From JBBDSJ01 sp040905025 (GTDB lineage: Bacteria; Pseudomonadota; Gammaproteobacteria; Methylohalomonadales; Methylohalomonadaceae): DNA of 64,000 nt. The stretch covers positions 14,492-78,491 of the forward strand of contig JBBDSJ010000127.1 in NCBI GenBank assembly GCA_040905025.1. Direction: 5' to 3'. Under the pieces are notes generated by a model. It did not search any database. It was not told the DNA's origin and was given only the letters and a program-made list of their open reading frames with translations. Shown in pieces: positions 7,117 through 15,560 of this stretch (position 1 is the stretch's first letter; every line of letters starts with the position of its first letter). Made by a program: the position numbers and the translations under genes.

Positions 7117-8373
7117 ATGTTCAGTAAAGACATGACCATTAAAGGCTACGATGCCGAGTTGTTCGAAGCGATGGAAAACGAGCGTTTCCGCCAGGAAGAC
7201 CATATCGAACTGATTGCTTCCGAAAACAACACCAGCCTGCGCGTGATGGAAGCGCAGGGTTCAGTGCTGACGAATAAATATGCCGAGGGCTATCCGGGCA
7301 AACGCTACTATGGTGGTTGCGAATATGTTGACGTCGTTGAACAGCTGGCGATTGATCGAGCCAAGCAGTTGTTCGGCGCCGACTGGGCCAATGTCCAGCC
7401 GCATTCCGGTTCGCAGGCCAACGGCGCTGTCTATCTGGCGCTGTTGCAGCCGGGCGATACAATCATGGGCCTGAGCCTGTCCGATGGTGGTCACCTTACC
7501 CACGGTGCCAAGGTTAATGCTTCGGGCAAGACCTACAACTCCGTGCTGTACGGCATCAAGCCGGACACTGCCGAGATTGATTACGATCAGGTCGAACAGC
7601 TGGCGCTGGAACACAAGCCGAAGATGCTGATTACCGGTTTCTCTGCCTATTCACGCATACTCGACTGGAAGCGCTTCCGTGAAATTGCTGACAAGGTTGG
7701 TGCCTACATGCTCGCCGATATCGCGCATGTCGCCGGTCTGATTGCTGCCGATGTATATCCAAGCCCGGTGCCATATGCCGATATTTGCACGAGCACGACT
7801 CATAAAACATTACGCGGTCCGCGTTCCGGTATTATTTTCGGCAAGGCCAACGAAGAAATTCATAAAAAAGTGAATTCAATGGTGTTTCCAGGTTACCAGG
7901 GCGGTCCGTTAATGCATGTCATTGCCGCCAAGGCGGTAGCTTTCAAGGAAGCACTGGAACCCGAGTTCAAGACGTACCAGCAGCAGGTTGTGAAGAATGC
8001 CCAGGCCATGGCCAAGACCTTCATGGACAAGGGTATCAAGATTGTTGCCGGTGGCACTGACAACCATCTGTTCCTGGTGGATCTGGTCGCCAAGGGTATC
8101 ACCGGCAAGGAACTTGATGCTTCTCTCGGCCATGCCAACATTACCGTTAACAAGAATGCCGTTCCGAACGATCCGCAATCGCCGTTCGTAACCAGCGGTA
8201 TCCGTATCGGTACGCCGGCGATTACCACCCGTGGTTTCAAGGAAGCCGAATGCATTCAGGTGGCGGAATGGATCTGCCAGGTGATTGACAACGTCAATGA
8301 TGAAAAAACTATTGATCGTGTCAAGGGCGAAGTCCTTGAGTTGTGTGGACGTTTCCCGGTTTACGGCAAATAG
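7117..8373 (+). CDS. glyA: Serine hydroxymethyltransferase
   Basis: PLP enzyme that interconverts serine and glycine with tetrahydrofolate, supplying one-carbon units. The 418-residue length is normal. Landmark segments are ELIASEN near the N-terminus, the YPGKRYYGG loop, DIAHVAGLIA, and the PLP lysine in TSTTHKTLRGPR. I chose ATG 7117 because AGAGAGG ends 6 bases before it, whereas the alternative ATG 7111 would abut that site. nrdR follows 139 bp downstream on the same strand, a common gammaproteobacterial order (glyA-nrdR-ribD). The 238 bases upstream show no riboswitch I recognise. Confidence 0.97.
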   Translation: MFSKDMTIKGYDAELFEAMENERFRQEDHIELIASENNTSLRVMEAQGSVLTNKYAEGYPGKRYYGGCEYVDVVEQLAIDRAKQLFGADWANVQPHSGSQANGAVYLALLQPGDTIMGLSLSDGGHLTHGAKVNASGKTYNSVLYGIKPDTAEIDYDQVEQLALEHKPKMLITGFSAYSRILDWKRFREIADKVGAYMLADIAHVAGLIAADVYPSPVPYADICTSTTHKTLRGPRSGIIFGKANEEIHKKVNSMVFPGYQGGPLMHVIAAKAVAFKEALEPEFKTYQQQVVKNAQAMAKTFMDKGIKIVAGGTDNHLFLVDLVAKGITGKELDASLGHANITVNKNAVPNDPQSPFVTSGIRIGTPAITTRGFKEAECIQVAEWICQVIDNVNDEKTIDRVKGEVLELCGRFPVYGK

Positions 8374-8512
8374 ATTATGCAGCAGGCTGTTGCCGGACAG
8401 GCAGGAGCTGAATAAAGGTTACAGGTTGAACCCTCTTCGATGGTGGAGAGGGTTCGATTTAAATAAATTTCTTATCCCGGGGTTCCTCCCAGTCGTCTAA
8501 TCGAGGTTCTAT

Positions 8513-9073
8513 ATGCGTTGTCCGTTCTGTGCCAGTCTGGACACCCGCGTGATTGATTCGCGTCTGGTTGGTGAGGGCGATCAAATCCGCCGTCGGCGCT
8601 CGTGTAACGATTGCCAGGCGCGTTTCACGACCTACGAATCCGCAGAGTTGAACCTGCCGCGTATTGTCAAGTCGGATGGCCGGCGCGAACCCTTTCAGGA
8701 AGACAAACTCCTTGGCGGTATCATCAAGGCGCTTGAGAAGCGCGCCGTGGAAATGGACCGTATTGAAGTGGCAGTCGCCAAAATCAAACAAAAGCTGCAA
8801 TCGTGGGGTGAGCGCGAGATCAAGTCACGCAAGCTTGGTGACTGGGTCATGGAAGAATTGCGTGAGCTTGATCAGGTTGCTTATGTACGCTTTGCCTCGG
8901 TCTATCGTTCGTTTGAAGATGTGAAGGCATTCCTCGAAGAAATTGAACGGCTGGAAAATGATCTGCCGCCGGAACTCAAGGAGAGCCAGCTGACACTCTT
9001 GCCCAGTGAGAATGGTACGACTGCGAAAAACCATACTCCGGGTGGCAAGGACGATAGCGGCCAGGACGCTTGA
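8513..9073 (+). CDS. nrdR: Transcriptional repressor NrdR
   Basis: Zinc-ribbon plus ATP-cone repressor of ribonucleotide reductase genes. The zinc ribbon CPFC-x(n)-CNDCQARFTTYE is at residues 3-46, followed by an ATP-cone with IVKSDGRREPF. At 186 residues it is longer than the usual 150 or so, with an extra polar C-terminal tail after about residue 150. Its TGA overlaps the start of ribD, so the two are translationally coupled. It binds NrdR boxes upstream of nrd operons, none of which is in this window. Confidence 0.95.
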   Translation: MRCPFCASLDTRVIDSRLVGEGDQIRRRRSCNDCQARFTTYESAELNLPRIVKSDGRREPFQEDKLLGGIIKALEKRAVEMDRIEVAVAKIKQKLQSWGEREIKSRKLGDWVMEELRELDQVAYVRFASVYRSFEDVKAFLEEIERLENDLPPELKESQLTLLPSENGTTAKNHTPGGKDDSGQDA

Positions 9074-10167
9074 GTACCTGTGTTGATCATCGCTTCATGG
9101 CTGTTGCCATGCAGCTGGCCCGCCGCGGCTGGAACACAACACCACCGAATCCGCGGGTTGGTTGTGTGCTGGTCAGGGATGAGCAGATTATCGGGCGTGG
9201 CTGGCATGTGCGTACCGGCGAGCCACACGCTGAAATCAATGCCTTGCAGGACTGCAAAACTGATCCAACAGGCAGCACCTGTTATGTCACACTCGAACCC
9301 TGCGCCCATAGTGGCCGCACCGGCCCGTGTTATCAGGCATTAATTGATGCGGGTATCAGCCGCGTTGTTACCGCAATGCAGGACCCGAATCCGAAAGTCA
9401 GCGGCAAAGGACTGGCATTATTGAGTGCTGCCGGTATTCAGACCGAGGCCGGGATTATGCAGCAACAGGCTGAGGCGCTGAATCCGGGGTTCTGCAAGCG
9501 CATGCGCACGGGCTTGCCATGGCTGCGCAGTAAACTCGCGATGAGTGTTGATGGCCGTACGGCTCTGGCCAATGGCGAGAGTCGCTGGATCACCTCGGCG
9601 CAGGCACGTGCAGACGTACATCGCTGGCGTGCCGCCAGTGCCGCCATTGTTACCGGTATTGGTACAGTACTCGCCGATGATCCCCGTTTAACTGCCCGGC
9701 CCGGCGATATTCTGGCAGAACGCCAGCCATTGCGGGTGATCATGGACCGGCAATTGCGGTTACCATTGACGGCCAGTATGTTGCAGCAACCGGGCAAGAC
9801 GGTGGTATTTACCCGGCAAACAACGGGTACTGATGCCCTGGTGAATACGGGCGTCGAGATTGAATACATCACAGCGACTGAAAGTTCTGCGCAACTGCGT
9901 GAAGTCATGCAGCAGCTTGCCGCCAGATGGGAAATCAATGATGTGCTGGTTGAAGCCGGTGCAGAGCTTAATGGTCAATTGCTGGCCGCGAACATGATAG
10001 ATGAACTGATTATTTATATGGCGCCGACAATGCTGGGTGACAAAGCCCGCGGATTGTTGCAATTGCCACTGTTAGAAAACATGCAGCAGCGGCCTGAGTT
10101 CGAGATTACCGATATGCGGCGACTGGGGCCGGATATTCGCCTGACCCTGCGGCCTGTTGCCGCGTGA
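9070..10167 (+). CDS. ribD: Bifunctional pyrimidine deaminase/reductase RibD
   Basis: Catalyses two successive steps of riboflavin synthesis. The N-terminal deaminase has the zinc motif PHAEINAL and PCAHSGRTGPC; the C-terminal reductase begins near residue 150 (RSKLAMSVDGRTAL). Length 365 is normal. The start is probably TTG 9070, overlapping the nrdR stop, since it yields the usual short lead before FMAVAMQLARRG; ATG 9097 would clip the domain. It opens a run ribD-ribE-ribB-ribH-nusB-thiL with short gaps or overlaps. No FMN riboswitch is seen upstream of any of them. Confidence 0.95.
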   Translation: MSTCVDHRFMAVAMQLARRGWNTTPPNPRVGCVLVRDEQIIGRGWHVRTGEPHAEINALQDCKTDPTGSTCYVTLEPCAHSGRTGPCYQALIDAGISRVVTAMQDPNPKVSGKGLALLSAAGIQTEAGIMQQQAEALNPGFCKRMRTGLPWLRSKLAMSVDGRTALANGESRWITSAQARADVHRWRAASAAIVTGIGTVLADDPRLTARPGDILAERQPLRVIMDRQLRLPLTASMLQQPGKTVVFTRQTTGTDALVNTGVEIEYITATESSAQLREVMQQLAARWEINDVLVEAGAELNGQLLAANMIDELIIYMAPTMLGDKARGLLQLPLLENMQQRPEFEITDMRRLGPDIRLTLRPVAA

Positions 10168-10188
10168 ATAACTTGTGCTGATATTATT

Positions 10189-10788
10189 ATGTTTACCGGA
10201 ATCGTAAGCGCAGTGGGTAGTGTCTCGGCGATCGAGCAGCATACTGAAGACAGGCGGCTGCAACTGCATGTTGGTGAGTTGTCGCTGGATGATATCCCGG
10301 TAGGCGCAAGTCTGGCTGTTGAAGGGGTATGTTTGTCGCTGGTCAGCCGGAACGGGCAAACAGTGGCGATGGATGTGTCTGCAGAAACGTTACGCTGTAC
10401 AACACTAGGCGGCCTGCAGCCAGGCAGTCGGGTAAATCTCGAAGCCGCCCTGCGGCTGAATGACCGTCTGGGTGGTCATCTTGTCAGCGGCCATGTTGAT
10501 GGTGCCGGTGAGGTGGTTGCCATTCAGGCTGAAGGTGAATCGATGCGGCTTGATGTGCGCGCACCTGATGCACTGGCGCGCTATATCTGCGCCAAGGGTT
10601 CCATTTGTATTAATGGCGTCAGCCTGACGGTTAATCATGTTGATGCAGCCTTGTTCAGTGTCAACCTGGTTCCGCATACCTGGTCGGTGACGACCCTGGC
10701 GCAACTTGAAGTTGGTCATCACGTGAATCTCGAAATTGATATGATAGCTCGTTACCTCGAACGCCTGTTGGGCGACAGAAGCCTCTGA
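10189..10788 (+). CDS. ribE: Riboflavin synthase alpha subunit
   Basis: Two tandem lumazine-binding barrels in 199 residues. The protein starts MFTGIVSAVGSV, and the pair GGHLVSGHVDGAG / CINGVSLTVN marks the two active-site halves. It dismutates two 6,7-dimethyl-8-ribityllumazine molecules to riboflavin. It lies 21 bp after ribD and 25 bp before ribB and is clearly part of the same transcription unit. In Escherichia coli nomenclature this gene is ribC. Confidence 0.96.
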   Translation: MFTGIVSAVGSVSAIEQHTEDRRLQLHVGELSLDDIPVGASLAVEGVCLSLVSRNGQTVAMDVSAETLRCTTLGGLQPGSRVNLEAALRLNDRLGGHLVSGHVDGAGEVVAIQAEGESMRLDVRAPDALARYICAKGSICINGVSLTVNHVDAALFSVNLVPHTWSVTTLAQLEVGHHVNLEIDMIARYLERLLGDRSL

Positions 10789-10813
10789 CAGGCCATGAAT
10801 AAATTGAAATAGT

Positions 10814-11923
10814 ATGTCACTGAATACCACCGAAGAACTTATTGCTGATCTCCGCGCCGGTCGAATGGTCATCCTGATGGATGATGAAGATCGCGAAAAT
10901 GAAGGCGATCTGGTTATGGCGGCTGAATGTGTAACAGCCGCCGATGTTAATTTCATGGCACGTTATGGGCGTGGTCTGATTTGCCTGACGCTGGAGCGCG
11001 AGCGTTGCGAGTTGTTGAATCTGCCACTTATGGCAACCAATACACCTACCAGTCACGGGACAAATTTCACCGTTTCAATTGAGGCTGCCGAAGGGGTAAC
11101 GACCGGTATTTCTGCTGCAGATCGCGCCGTGACTATCCAGAAGGCTGTTGCCGCCGATGCCAAGCCCTCTGATCTGGTACAGCCGGGCCATGTTTTTCCA
11201 CTCATGTCGCATGCCGGCGGTGTTCTCTCGCGCGCCGGCCATACCGAGGCAGGTTGTGATTTGGCGCGATTGGCCGGTTTCAAGCCGGCAGCGGTTATTG
11301 TCGAGATCCTGAACGAAGACGGCACTATGGCGCGGCGCCAGGATCTGGAATTATTTGCACAGCAACATGATCTGAAACTTGGCACGATAGCGGATTTGAT
11401 TCATTACCGTATCGGCAATGAAAAAACCATTCGACGTGTTGCCGAGACGCCCCTTACCACCGAGTTCGGTCGTTTCCAGTTACTGACCTACGAAGACAGT
11501 ATTGATCAGGGCCTGCATCTGGCATTGGTGAAAGGCGATATCCAACCGGAACAGCCAACGCTGGTGCGCGTACATGTACAAAACCCGATTGGTGATTTGA
11601 CCGGCGCACTCGGTGATAATTTTGGCTGGCCGTTGCGCGATGTCTTGCAGCGGGTCGGACAGTCCGATGCCGGCGTGGTCGTCATCCTTTGTAATCAGCT
11701 GGATAATCGCGAAATTATCCGCCAGGTTGAGGAATTGCGGCGGACTGAATCGGACGAGGAAATCGTTGCACGTCCGCATAACATCAGTGACCTGCGTACA
11801 ATTGGTCTGGGTGCACAGATACTTTCAGAAATCGGTGTGCGGAAAATGCGTGTCCTGAGTGCGCCCAAACGTATTCATGCCATTTCCGGTTTTAATCTTG
11901 AGGTGGTTGAGTATGTCAGTTGA
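10814..11923 (+). CDS. ribB: DHBP synthase with degenerate GTP cyclohydrolase II-like domain
   Basis: The N-terminal domain (about 1-200) is a 3,4-dihydroxy-2-butanone 4-phosphate synthase: DDEDRENEGDLV, TSHGTNF and HTEAGCDLARLAG are intact. The C-terminal 165 residues align with GTP cyclohydrolase II but lack the zinc cysteines: the expected Cys-rich segment after the VRVH strand reads VQNPIGDLTGALGDNFGWPL. The GCHII activity is therefore probably lost and the protein resembles the RibBX type, so a separate RibA is expected elsewhere. Length 369 matches full RibBA. It sits in the rib operon and overlaps ribH. Confidence 0.92.
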   Translation: MSLNTTEELIADLRAGRMVILMDDEDRENEGDLVMAAECVTAADVNFMARYGRGLICLTLERERCELLNLPLMATNTPTSHGTNFTVSIEAAEGVTTGISAADRAVTIQKAVAADAKPSDLVQPGHVFPLMSHAGGVLSRAGHTEAGCDLARLAGFKPAAVIVEILNEDGTMARRQDLELFAQQHDLKLGTIADLIHYRIGNEKTIRRVAETPLTTEFGRFQLLTYEDSIDQGLHLALVKGDIQPEQPTLVRVHVQNPIGDLTGALGDNFGWPLRDVLQRVGQSDAGVVVILCNQLDNREIIRQVEELRRTESDEEIVARPHNISDLRTIGLGAQILSEIGVRKMRVLSAPKRIHAISGFNLEVVEYVS

Positions 11924-12413
11924 GTCGAATATGAGTGAACAGAAAGGCCGGGCAAGATCGGTTGAGACACTGAATGTCAGTGGTGCGCGCGTTGCTATTA
12001 TTGCCAGTCGTTTCAATGCATTTGTTGTTGACCGTCTGGTAACCGGAGCACAGGCGGCCCTGACCGCACATGGCATTAATGCTGATGCAATTACCACACT
12101 ACGCGTACCGGGTGCATATGAATTGCCGCTGGCGGCAAATGCGCTGGCAAAGCGTGGTGATTATGATGCGGTAGTCGCGCTGGGCGCTGTCATTCGGGGC
12201 GAGACAGCGCATTTTGATTTTGTTTGTTCGGAATGTTCAAGCGGACTGATGCGCGTCAGTCTTGATTTCAATATACCGATCGGTTTTGGTGTCTTGACGG
12301 TAGATACTGAAGCCCAGGCACTGGCACGTGCCAGCGATCAGGATAACAAGGGTGCGGAAGCGGCCGAAGCGGCGTTGGAAATGATCACGCTGCTACGTTG
12401 TCTGCACAAATGA
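11913..12413 (+). CDS. ribH: 6,7-dimethyl-8-ribityllumazine synthase
   Basis: Condenses the RibD-pathway pyrimidine with dihydroxybutanone phosphate. Signature segments are ASRFNAFVVDRLVTGA, PGAYELPLAA and GAVIRGETAHFDFVC. I use ATG 11913 because GAGGTGG lies just upstream; it overlaps the end of ribB by 11 bp. The longer frame from 11859 reads through ribB. The resulting 166 residues include a polar N-terminal extension of about 25. nusB overlaps its stop, the usual ribH-nusB arrangement. Confidence 0.95.
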   Translation: MSVESNMSEQKGRARSVETLNVSGARVAIIASRFNAFVVDRLVTGAQAALTAHGINADAITTLRVPGAYELPLAANALAKRGDYDAVVALGAVIRGETAHFDFVCSECSSGLMRVSLDFNIPIGFGVLTVDTEAQALARASDQDNKGAEAAEAALEMITLLRCLHK

Positions 12414-12862
12414 GTCTGATTCCGCAGCTATTTTCACGGCGCGCACGTGAGCGTTCGCGCCGGACTGCCTTGCAGGCACTCTATGAAGCCGGCATGACAG
12501 GCAAGTCGGTAGCGGAGATACTGAACCGTTATGCCGATGACGCTGCCTTGAAGAAAGCTGATCGTGATTACTTCAGGTTGCTCGTCAAGGGTACCTACGA
12601 GCAACGTGACGAGATTGAAGCCATTATCCAGCCATTGCTGGAGCGGCCATTAAAGGAAGTCGATCCGGTCGAGCAGGCCGTATTGTTTATTGGTGTTTAC
12701 GAGTTGCTGCATCAACCGGATATGCCGGTGCGTGCGGTAATCAACGAAGCCATAGAGCTTGCCAAGATGTTTGGTGCAGAAGAATCACATAAATATATCA
12801 ATGGCGTACTCGACAAGGCCGCACACAGTGTGCGATCTGATGAGTTTACGCGTGACAAGTAA
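12410..12862 (+). CDS. nusB: Transcription antitermination factor NusB
   Basis: A 150-residue all-helical RNA-binding factor of the rrn antitermination complex. RRARERSRRTALQALYEAG at the N-terminus and the C-terminal VINEAIELAKMFG-x(n)-YINGVLD segment are diagnostic. The ATG at 12410 overlaps the ribH stop as ATGA, favouring it over the earlier in-frame TTG 12398. thiL follows after 101 bp. It acts with NusE (S10), NusA and NusG on boxA RNA. Confidence 0.96.
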   Translation: MSLIPQLFSRRARERSRRTALQALYEAGMTGKSVAEILNRYADDAALKKADRDYFRLLVKGTYEQRDEIEAIIQPLLERPLKEVDPVEQAVLFIGVYELLHQPDMPVRAVINEAIELAKMFGAEESHKYINGVLDKAAHSVRSDEFTRDK

Positions 12863-12963
12863 TAGCGCGTAGTTGATAGCAAGATGGCCGTTTTCTTTTA
12901 CTTCTACTTATGTTCAATCTTCTATAATTTATTCTTTACCAGCCATTCACCATCTTCTCCTGC

Positions 12964-13911
12964 ATGAATGAATTCGATATCATTGCCAGGTTTTTTCAAC
13001 GTGATATGTCATCTGCTGCAGATGTCACGCTTGGTATTGGTGATGATGCTGCAGTAGTCAGGGTGCCTGAAGGACAGGAACTCATCCTGGCAATGGATAC
13101 CCTGGTTGAAGCTGTACATTTCCCGTTAAATACCGCAGCTGCAGATATCGGCTGGAAAGCACTCGCAGTCAATCTCAGCGATCTGGCGGCCATGGGGGCT
13201 GTACCGCGCTGGTTAACATTAAGCCTGACATTGCCGGAAGTTGATGAGCAATGGCTTGAAAATTTCAGTAGCGGATTTTTCGAACTCGCCAGCCAGTACG
13301 ATGCGTTATTGATTGGCGGTGATTTATGCCGGGGCCCGCTTGCAGTCACGGTACAAGCACATGGACTGGCAGCTGCAGGTCAGGCGATTATGCGCTCGGG
13401 TGCCAGACCCGGTGATCTGGTGTATGTGAGCGGTACACTTGGCGATGCCGGTTATGCCTTGACAGCCATGGCAGCGGTGGCTGACAAGGAATATTTTCTA
13501 CGCCGGCTCAACCGGCCACAACCGCGCGTCGCAGTTGGCCGGGTATTACGTGGACTGGCCTGTAGCGCGATTGATATTTCTGATGGTCTGGCCGGTGACC
13601 TGCAGCATATTCTGGATGCAAGCCGGTGTGGCGCCAGAATTGATGTCGACAAATTGCCTGTCAGTCCGGCATTGGCACAGGTAACCGATAGCACCGAGGC
13701 TTGCCGACTGGCGCTCACTGCCGGTGATGATTATGAATTATGTTTTACTGTGGCTGCGTCACGCGCGGCTGAAGTGGATAAACTGGCTGCCGAAACGGGC
13801 GTGCCGTTGACAGTCATTGGCGAGATTGTTCCGGAAACCACATTAAAATGGTTGACACCAGCGGGTGAATTAACCGGCTATCGTGCGTTTGAACATTTTT
13901 CCGGCCACTGA
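12964..13911 (+). CDS. thiL: Thiamine-monophosphate kinase
   Basis: Phosphorylates thiamine phosphate to the active cofactor thiamine diphosphate. The ATP-grasp-like PurM fold is shown by GIGDDAAVV, MDTLVEAVHF, KALAVNLSDLAAMGA and GGDLCRGPLAVTV in order. Length 315 is normal. It closes the nrdR-to-thiL set of plus-strand cofactor genes and is followed by a convergent thioesterase gene after 46 bp. Confidence 0.95.
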   Translation: MNEFDIIARFFQRDMSSAADVTLGIGDDAAVVRVPEGQELILAMDTLVEAVHFPLNTAAADIGWKALAVNLSDLAAMGAVPRWLTLSLTLPEVDEQWLENFSSGFFELASQYDALLIGGDLCRGPLAVTVQAHGLAAAGQAIMRSGARPGDLVYVSGTLGDAGYALTAMAAVADKEYFLRRLNRPQPRVAVGRVLRGLACSAIDISDGLAGDLQHILDASRCGARIDVDKLPVSPALAQVTDSTEACRLALTAGDDYELCFTVAASRAAEVDKLAAETGVPLTVIGEIVPETTLKWLTPAGELTGYRAFEHFSGH

Positions 13912-13957
13912 CCGGCCAATAACAGCTCCTGTATACAAGACTGAAAAGTTTGAATGC

Positions 13958-14476
13958 TTATTCCTGCATTTCGCCCAAATCCGGATTGTAACTGGGTATG
14001 CCGGCAGTAATTTCCTTGTTGCGCCGCTGGGTTTCCTGACGCATTTCCTGACGCATCTTCGCTGCTTCGTAGAGTTTTTTGTCGAATTCATTGGTGAATT
14101 CAAGTTTTGGCGCCGCCGTCGGTTTGCCGTTCTCGTCGAGCGCGACCATTGTGAAGTAGCAGGATACGGCATGACGCTTCTGTTTCGTGATCAGGTCTTC
14201 GGTAACAACCTTGACGCCGATTTCCATGGATGTCCGGCCGACATAGTTTACATGGGCACGGAACGATACCAGTTCACCCACCTTTATTGGTTCTTTGAAA
14301 CTGACCTGGTCCAGCGATAATGTAACAACATAAGTGCCGCAGTAACGTGCAGCACATGCGTACGAAACCTGATCCAGCATTTTTAACAGTGCCCCGCCAT
14401 GGACATTGCCAGAAAAGTTTGCCATGTCCGGTGACATTAACAGGGTCATATATAAAGTCTTTTCCTGCGCCGCCAT
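13958..14476 (-). CDS. Acyl-CoA thioesterase, YciA/BACH hotdog type
   Basis: A single hotdog-fold domain of 172 residues. GNVHGGALLKMLDQVSYACAARY carries the helix and active-site region of YciA-type enzymes (given here as one conserved stretch around residues 21-43). The C-terminal 45 residues are a charged helical tail. It would hydrolyse acyl-CoAs in the cytosol; chain preference is not deducible. It is convergent with thiL. Upstream lies the multi-hairpin element at 14568-14720. Confidence 0.88.
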   Translation of the reverse strand: MAAQEKTLYMTLLMSPDMANFSGNVHGGALLKMLDQVSYACAARYCGTYVVTLSLDQVSFKEPIKVGELVSFRAHVNYVGRTSMEIGVKVVTEDLITKQKRHAVSCYFTMVALDENGKPTAAPKLEFTNEFDKKLYEAAKMRQEMRQETQRRNKEITAGIPSYNPDLGEMQE

Positions 14477-14567
14477 TCAATTCGCCTCTTGAAAATTATT
14501 ATAAAAACACACAACACCGGGTCATGCGCAAGCATGGGCCATACCCTGGTCGTTATGGTTGACTTTA

Positions 14568-14720
14568 GGAACCTTTGATTTATTTAGAGGTTCCTGCAGT
14601 ACAGGGATGTACTGCCATTTTCCAGTCACGTAAGTGATTGGAAAATGAAGAAAATCGAAAATCACAGTTTTCGATTTTCGTGCTCTGAGAATTCATGGAT
14701 GAATTATTCAGAGCTTCTTT
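14568..14720 (+). ncRNA. Multi-hairpin element, copy 1 (Csr-like loops)
   Basis: The 305 bases between two minus-strand genes hold a series of hairpins. They are GCAGTAC/GTACTGC with hexaloop AGGGAT (14596-14615), CATTTTCCA/TGGAAAATG (14616-14647), a 12-bp stem GAAAATCGAAAA/TTTTCGATTTTC (14650-14679), and GCTCTGA/TCAGAGC (14682-14714) enclosing AATTC-ATGGAT-GAATT. The last is followed by TTCTTTT. Bases 14599-14610 match the reported CsrA SELEX consensus RUACARGGAUGU at every position. The element is homologous to 56174-56385. It may be a Csr-titrating RNA or a dispersed hairpin repeat; transcription is not shown. Confidence 0.5.
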
Positions 14721-14781
14721 TAAGTAAAGAAGCCCGAACATGTCCATCCACGACTAATCAGGGCTGAAATTCAGTGGCTCC

Positions 14782-15390
14782 TTAAAGAGTGAAATAACCG
14801 GAGCCTTGCAGACGCCGCATTTCGTCCGGAGCATAAGCCACACGATCAATAAAAGCCGGGATTTCATCTTCGACAAAACCATAGGCAACCATGGCTTTTT
14901 TACAGACTTTTAATTTTATAACGCCCAGTGCATCCAGCCTGGCGGCTAAATCAACCAGATCTTTATTCTCTTCATAATTGCTGCGGGCAAACCAGGCGAT
15001 ATCAGGCCCATGTAAAACCAGTGCTATATCCATGTCGTTGAAATCAACGCCGGCAACAGTAGCTACTTCATCAGCACGCTGCAGCAGCAGCATCAACTCT
15101 TCACGGCTATGCTCACTGATATCAAACAGGTAACGGGTGTTTTCGTGTGTTAGCTGTTGATCGGCCGTTTCTACACGTAATGCCGGCGGCGGGGATGTGG
15201 TTCGATCCACTGCCTCTTTCTCCGGGACTGACTTTATTTCCGGTAGCATGGCCATTTCAAGGCTTTCGGTAAGTGTAGTATCGCCGCCATCATCGCGATG
15301 ACAGGCACTGAACAGAACAGCTGCCAGTCCGGCAAAAACCAGCCAAGCTATTGGTTTAAATGGGTTTATACTAATTAGTGTCTGGTACAT
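14782..15390 (-). CDS. DsrE-family domain lipoprotein
   Basis: About 202 residues from ATG 15390; an upstream in-frame GTG at 15408 lacks support. A hydrophobic stretch ending in LFSAC forms a lipobox, so it is probably an anchored lipoprotein. After a low-complexity linker, the C-terminal 120 residues are DsrE-like: YLFDISEHSREELMLLLQRA, IALVLHGPDI, LKVCKKAMVAYG and DEIPAFIDRV. The Cys in KVCKKA lies where DsrE-family proteins carry their conserved cysteine. A role in periplasmic sulfur or persulfide handling is possible by family only. No dsr genes are nearby. Confidence 0.7.
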   Translation of the reverse strand: MYQTLISINPFKPIAWLVFAGLAAVLFSACHRDDGGDTTLTESLEMAMLPEIKSVPEKEAVDRTTSPPPALRVETADQQLTHENTRYLFDISEHSREELMLLLQRADEVATVAGVDFNDMDIALVLHGPDIAWFARSNYEENKDLVDLAARLDALGVIKLKVCKKAMVAYGFVEDEIPAFIDRVAYAPDEMRRLQGSGYFTL

Positions 15391-15560
15391 GCCGCCATGT
15401 AACCACACTTGTCAGAATTTTGCCAGCAGCTGCTTGCGGCGTGGCTGCAGGGGCTGTGACTGGGGTAAAATGCCCGACAGGCAGATAGTGACTGCCCTGC
15501 CCGGGCAGTTACACCCGTGCTGAAGCTGTCGACAACCCACAAGAACGAATAACCAAATCC

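Noticed and set aside
8374..10188. Possible FMN riboswitch before the riboflavin genes
   Set aside because: The gaps before nrdR, ribD and ribE are too short or show no RFN-like conserved boxes; I could not support one.
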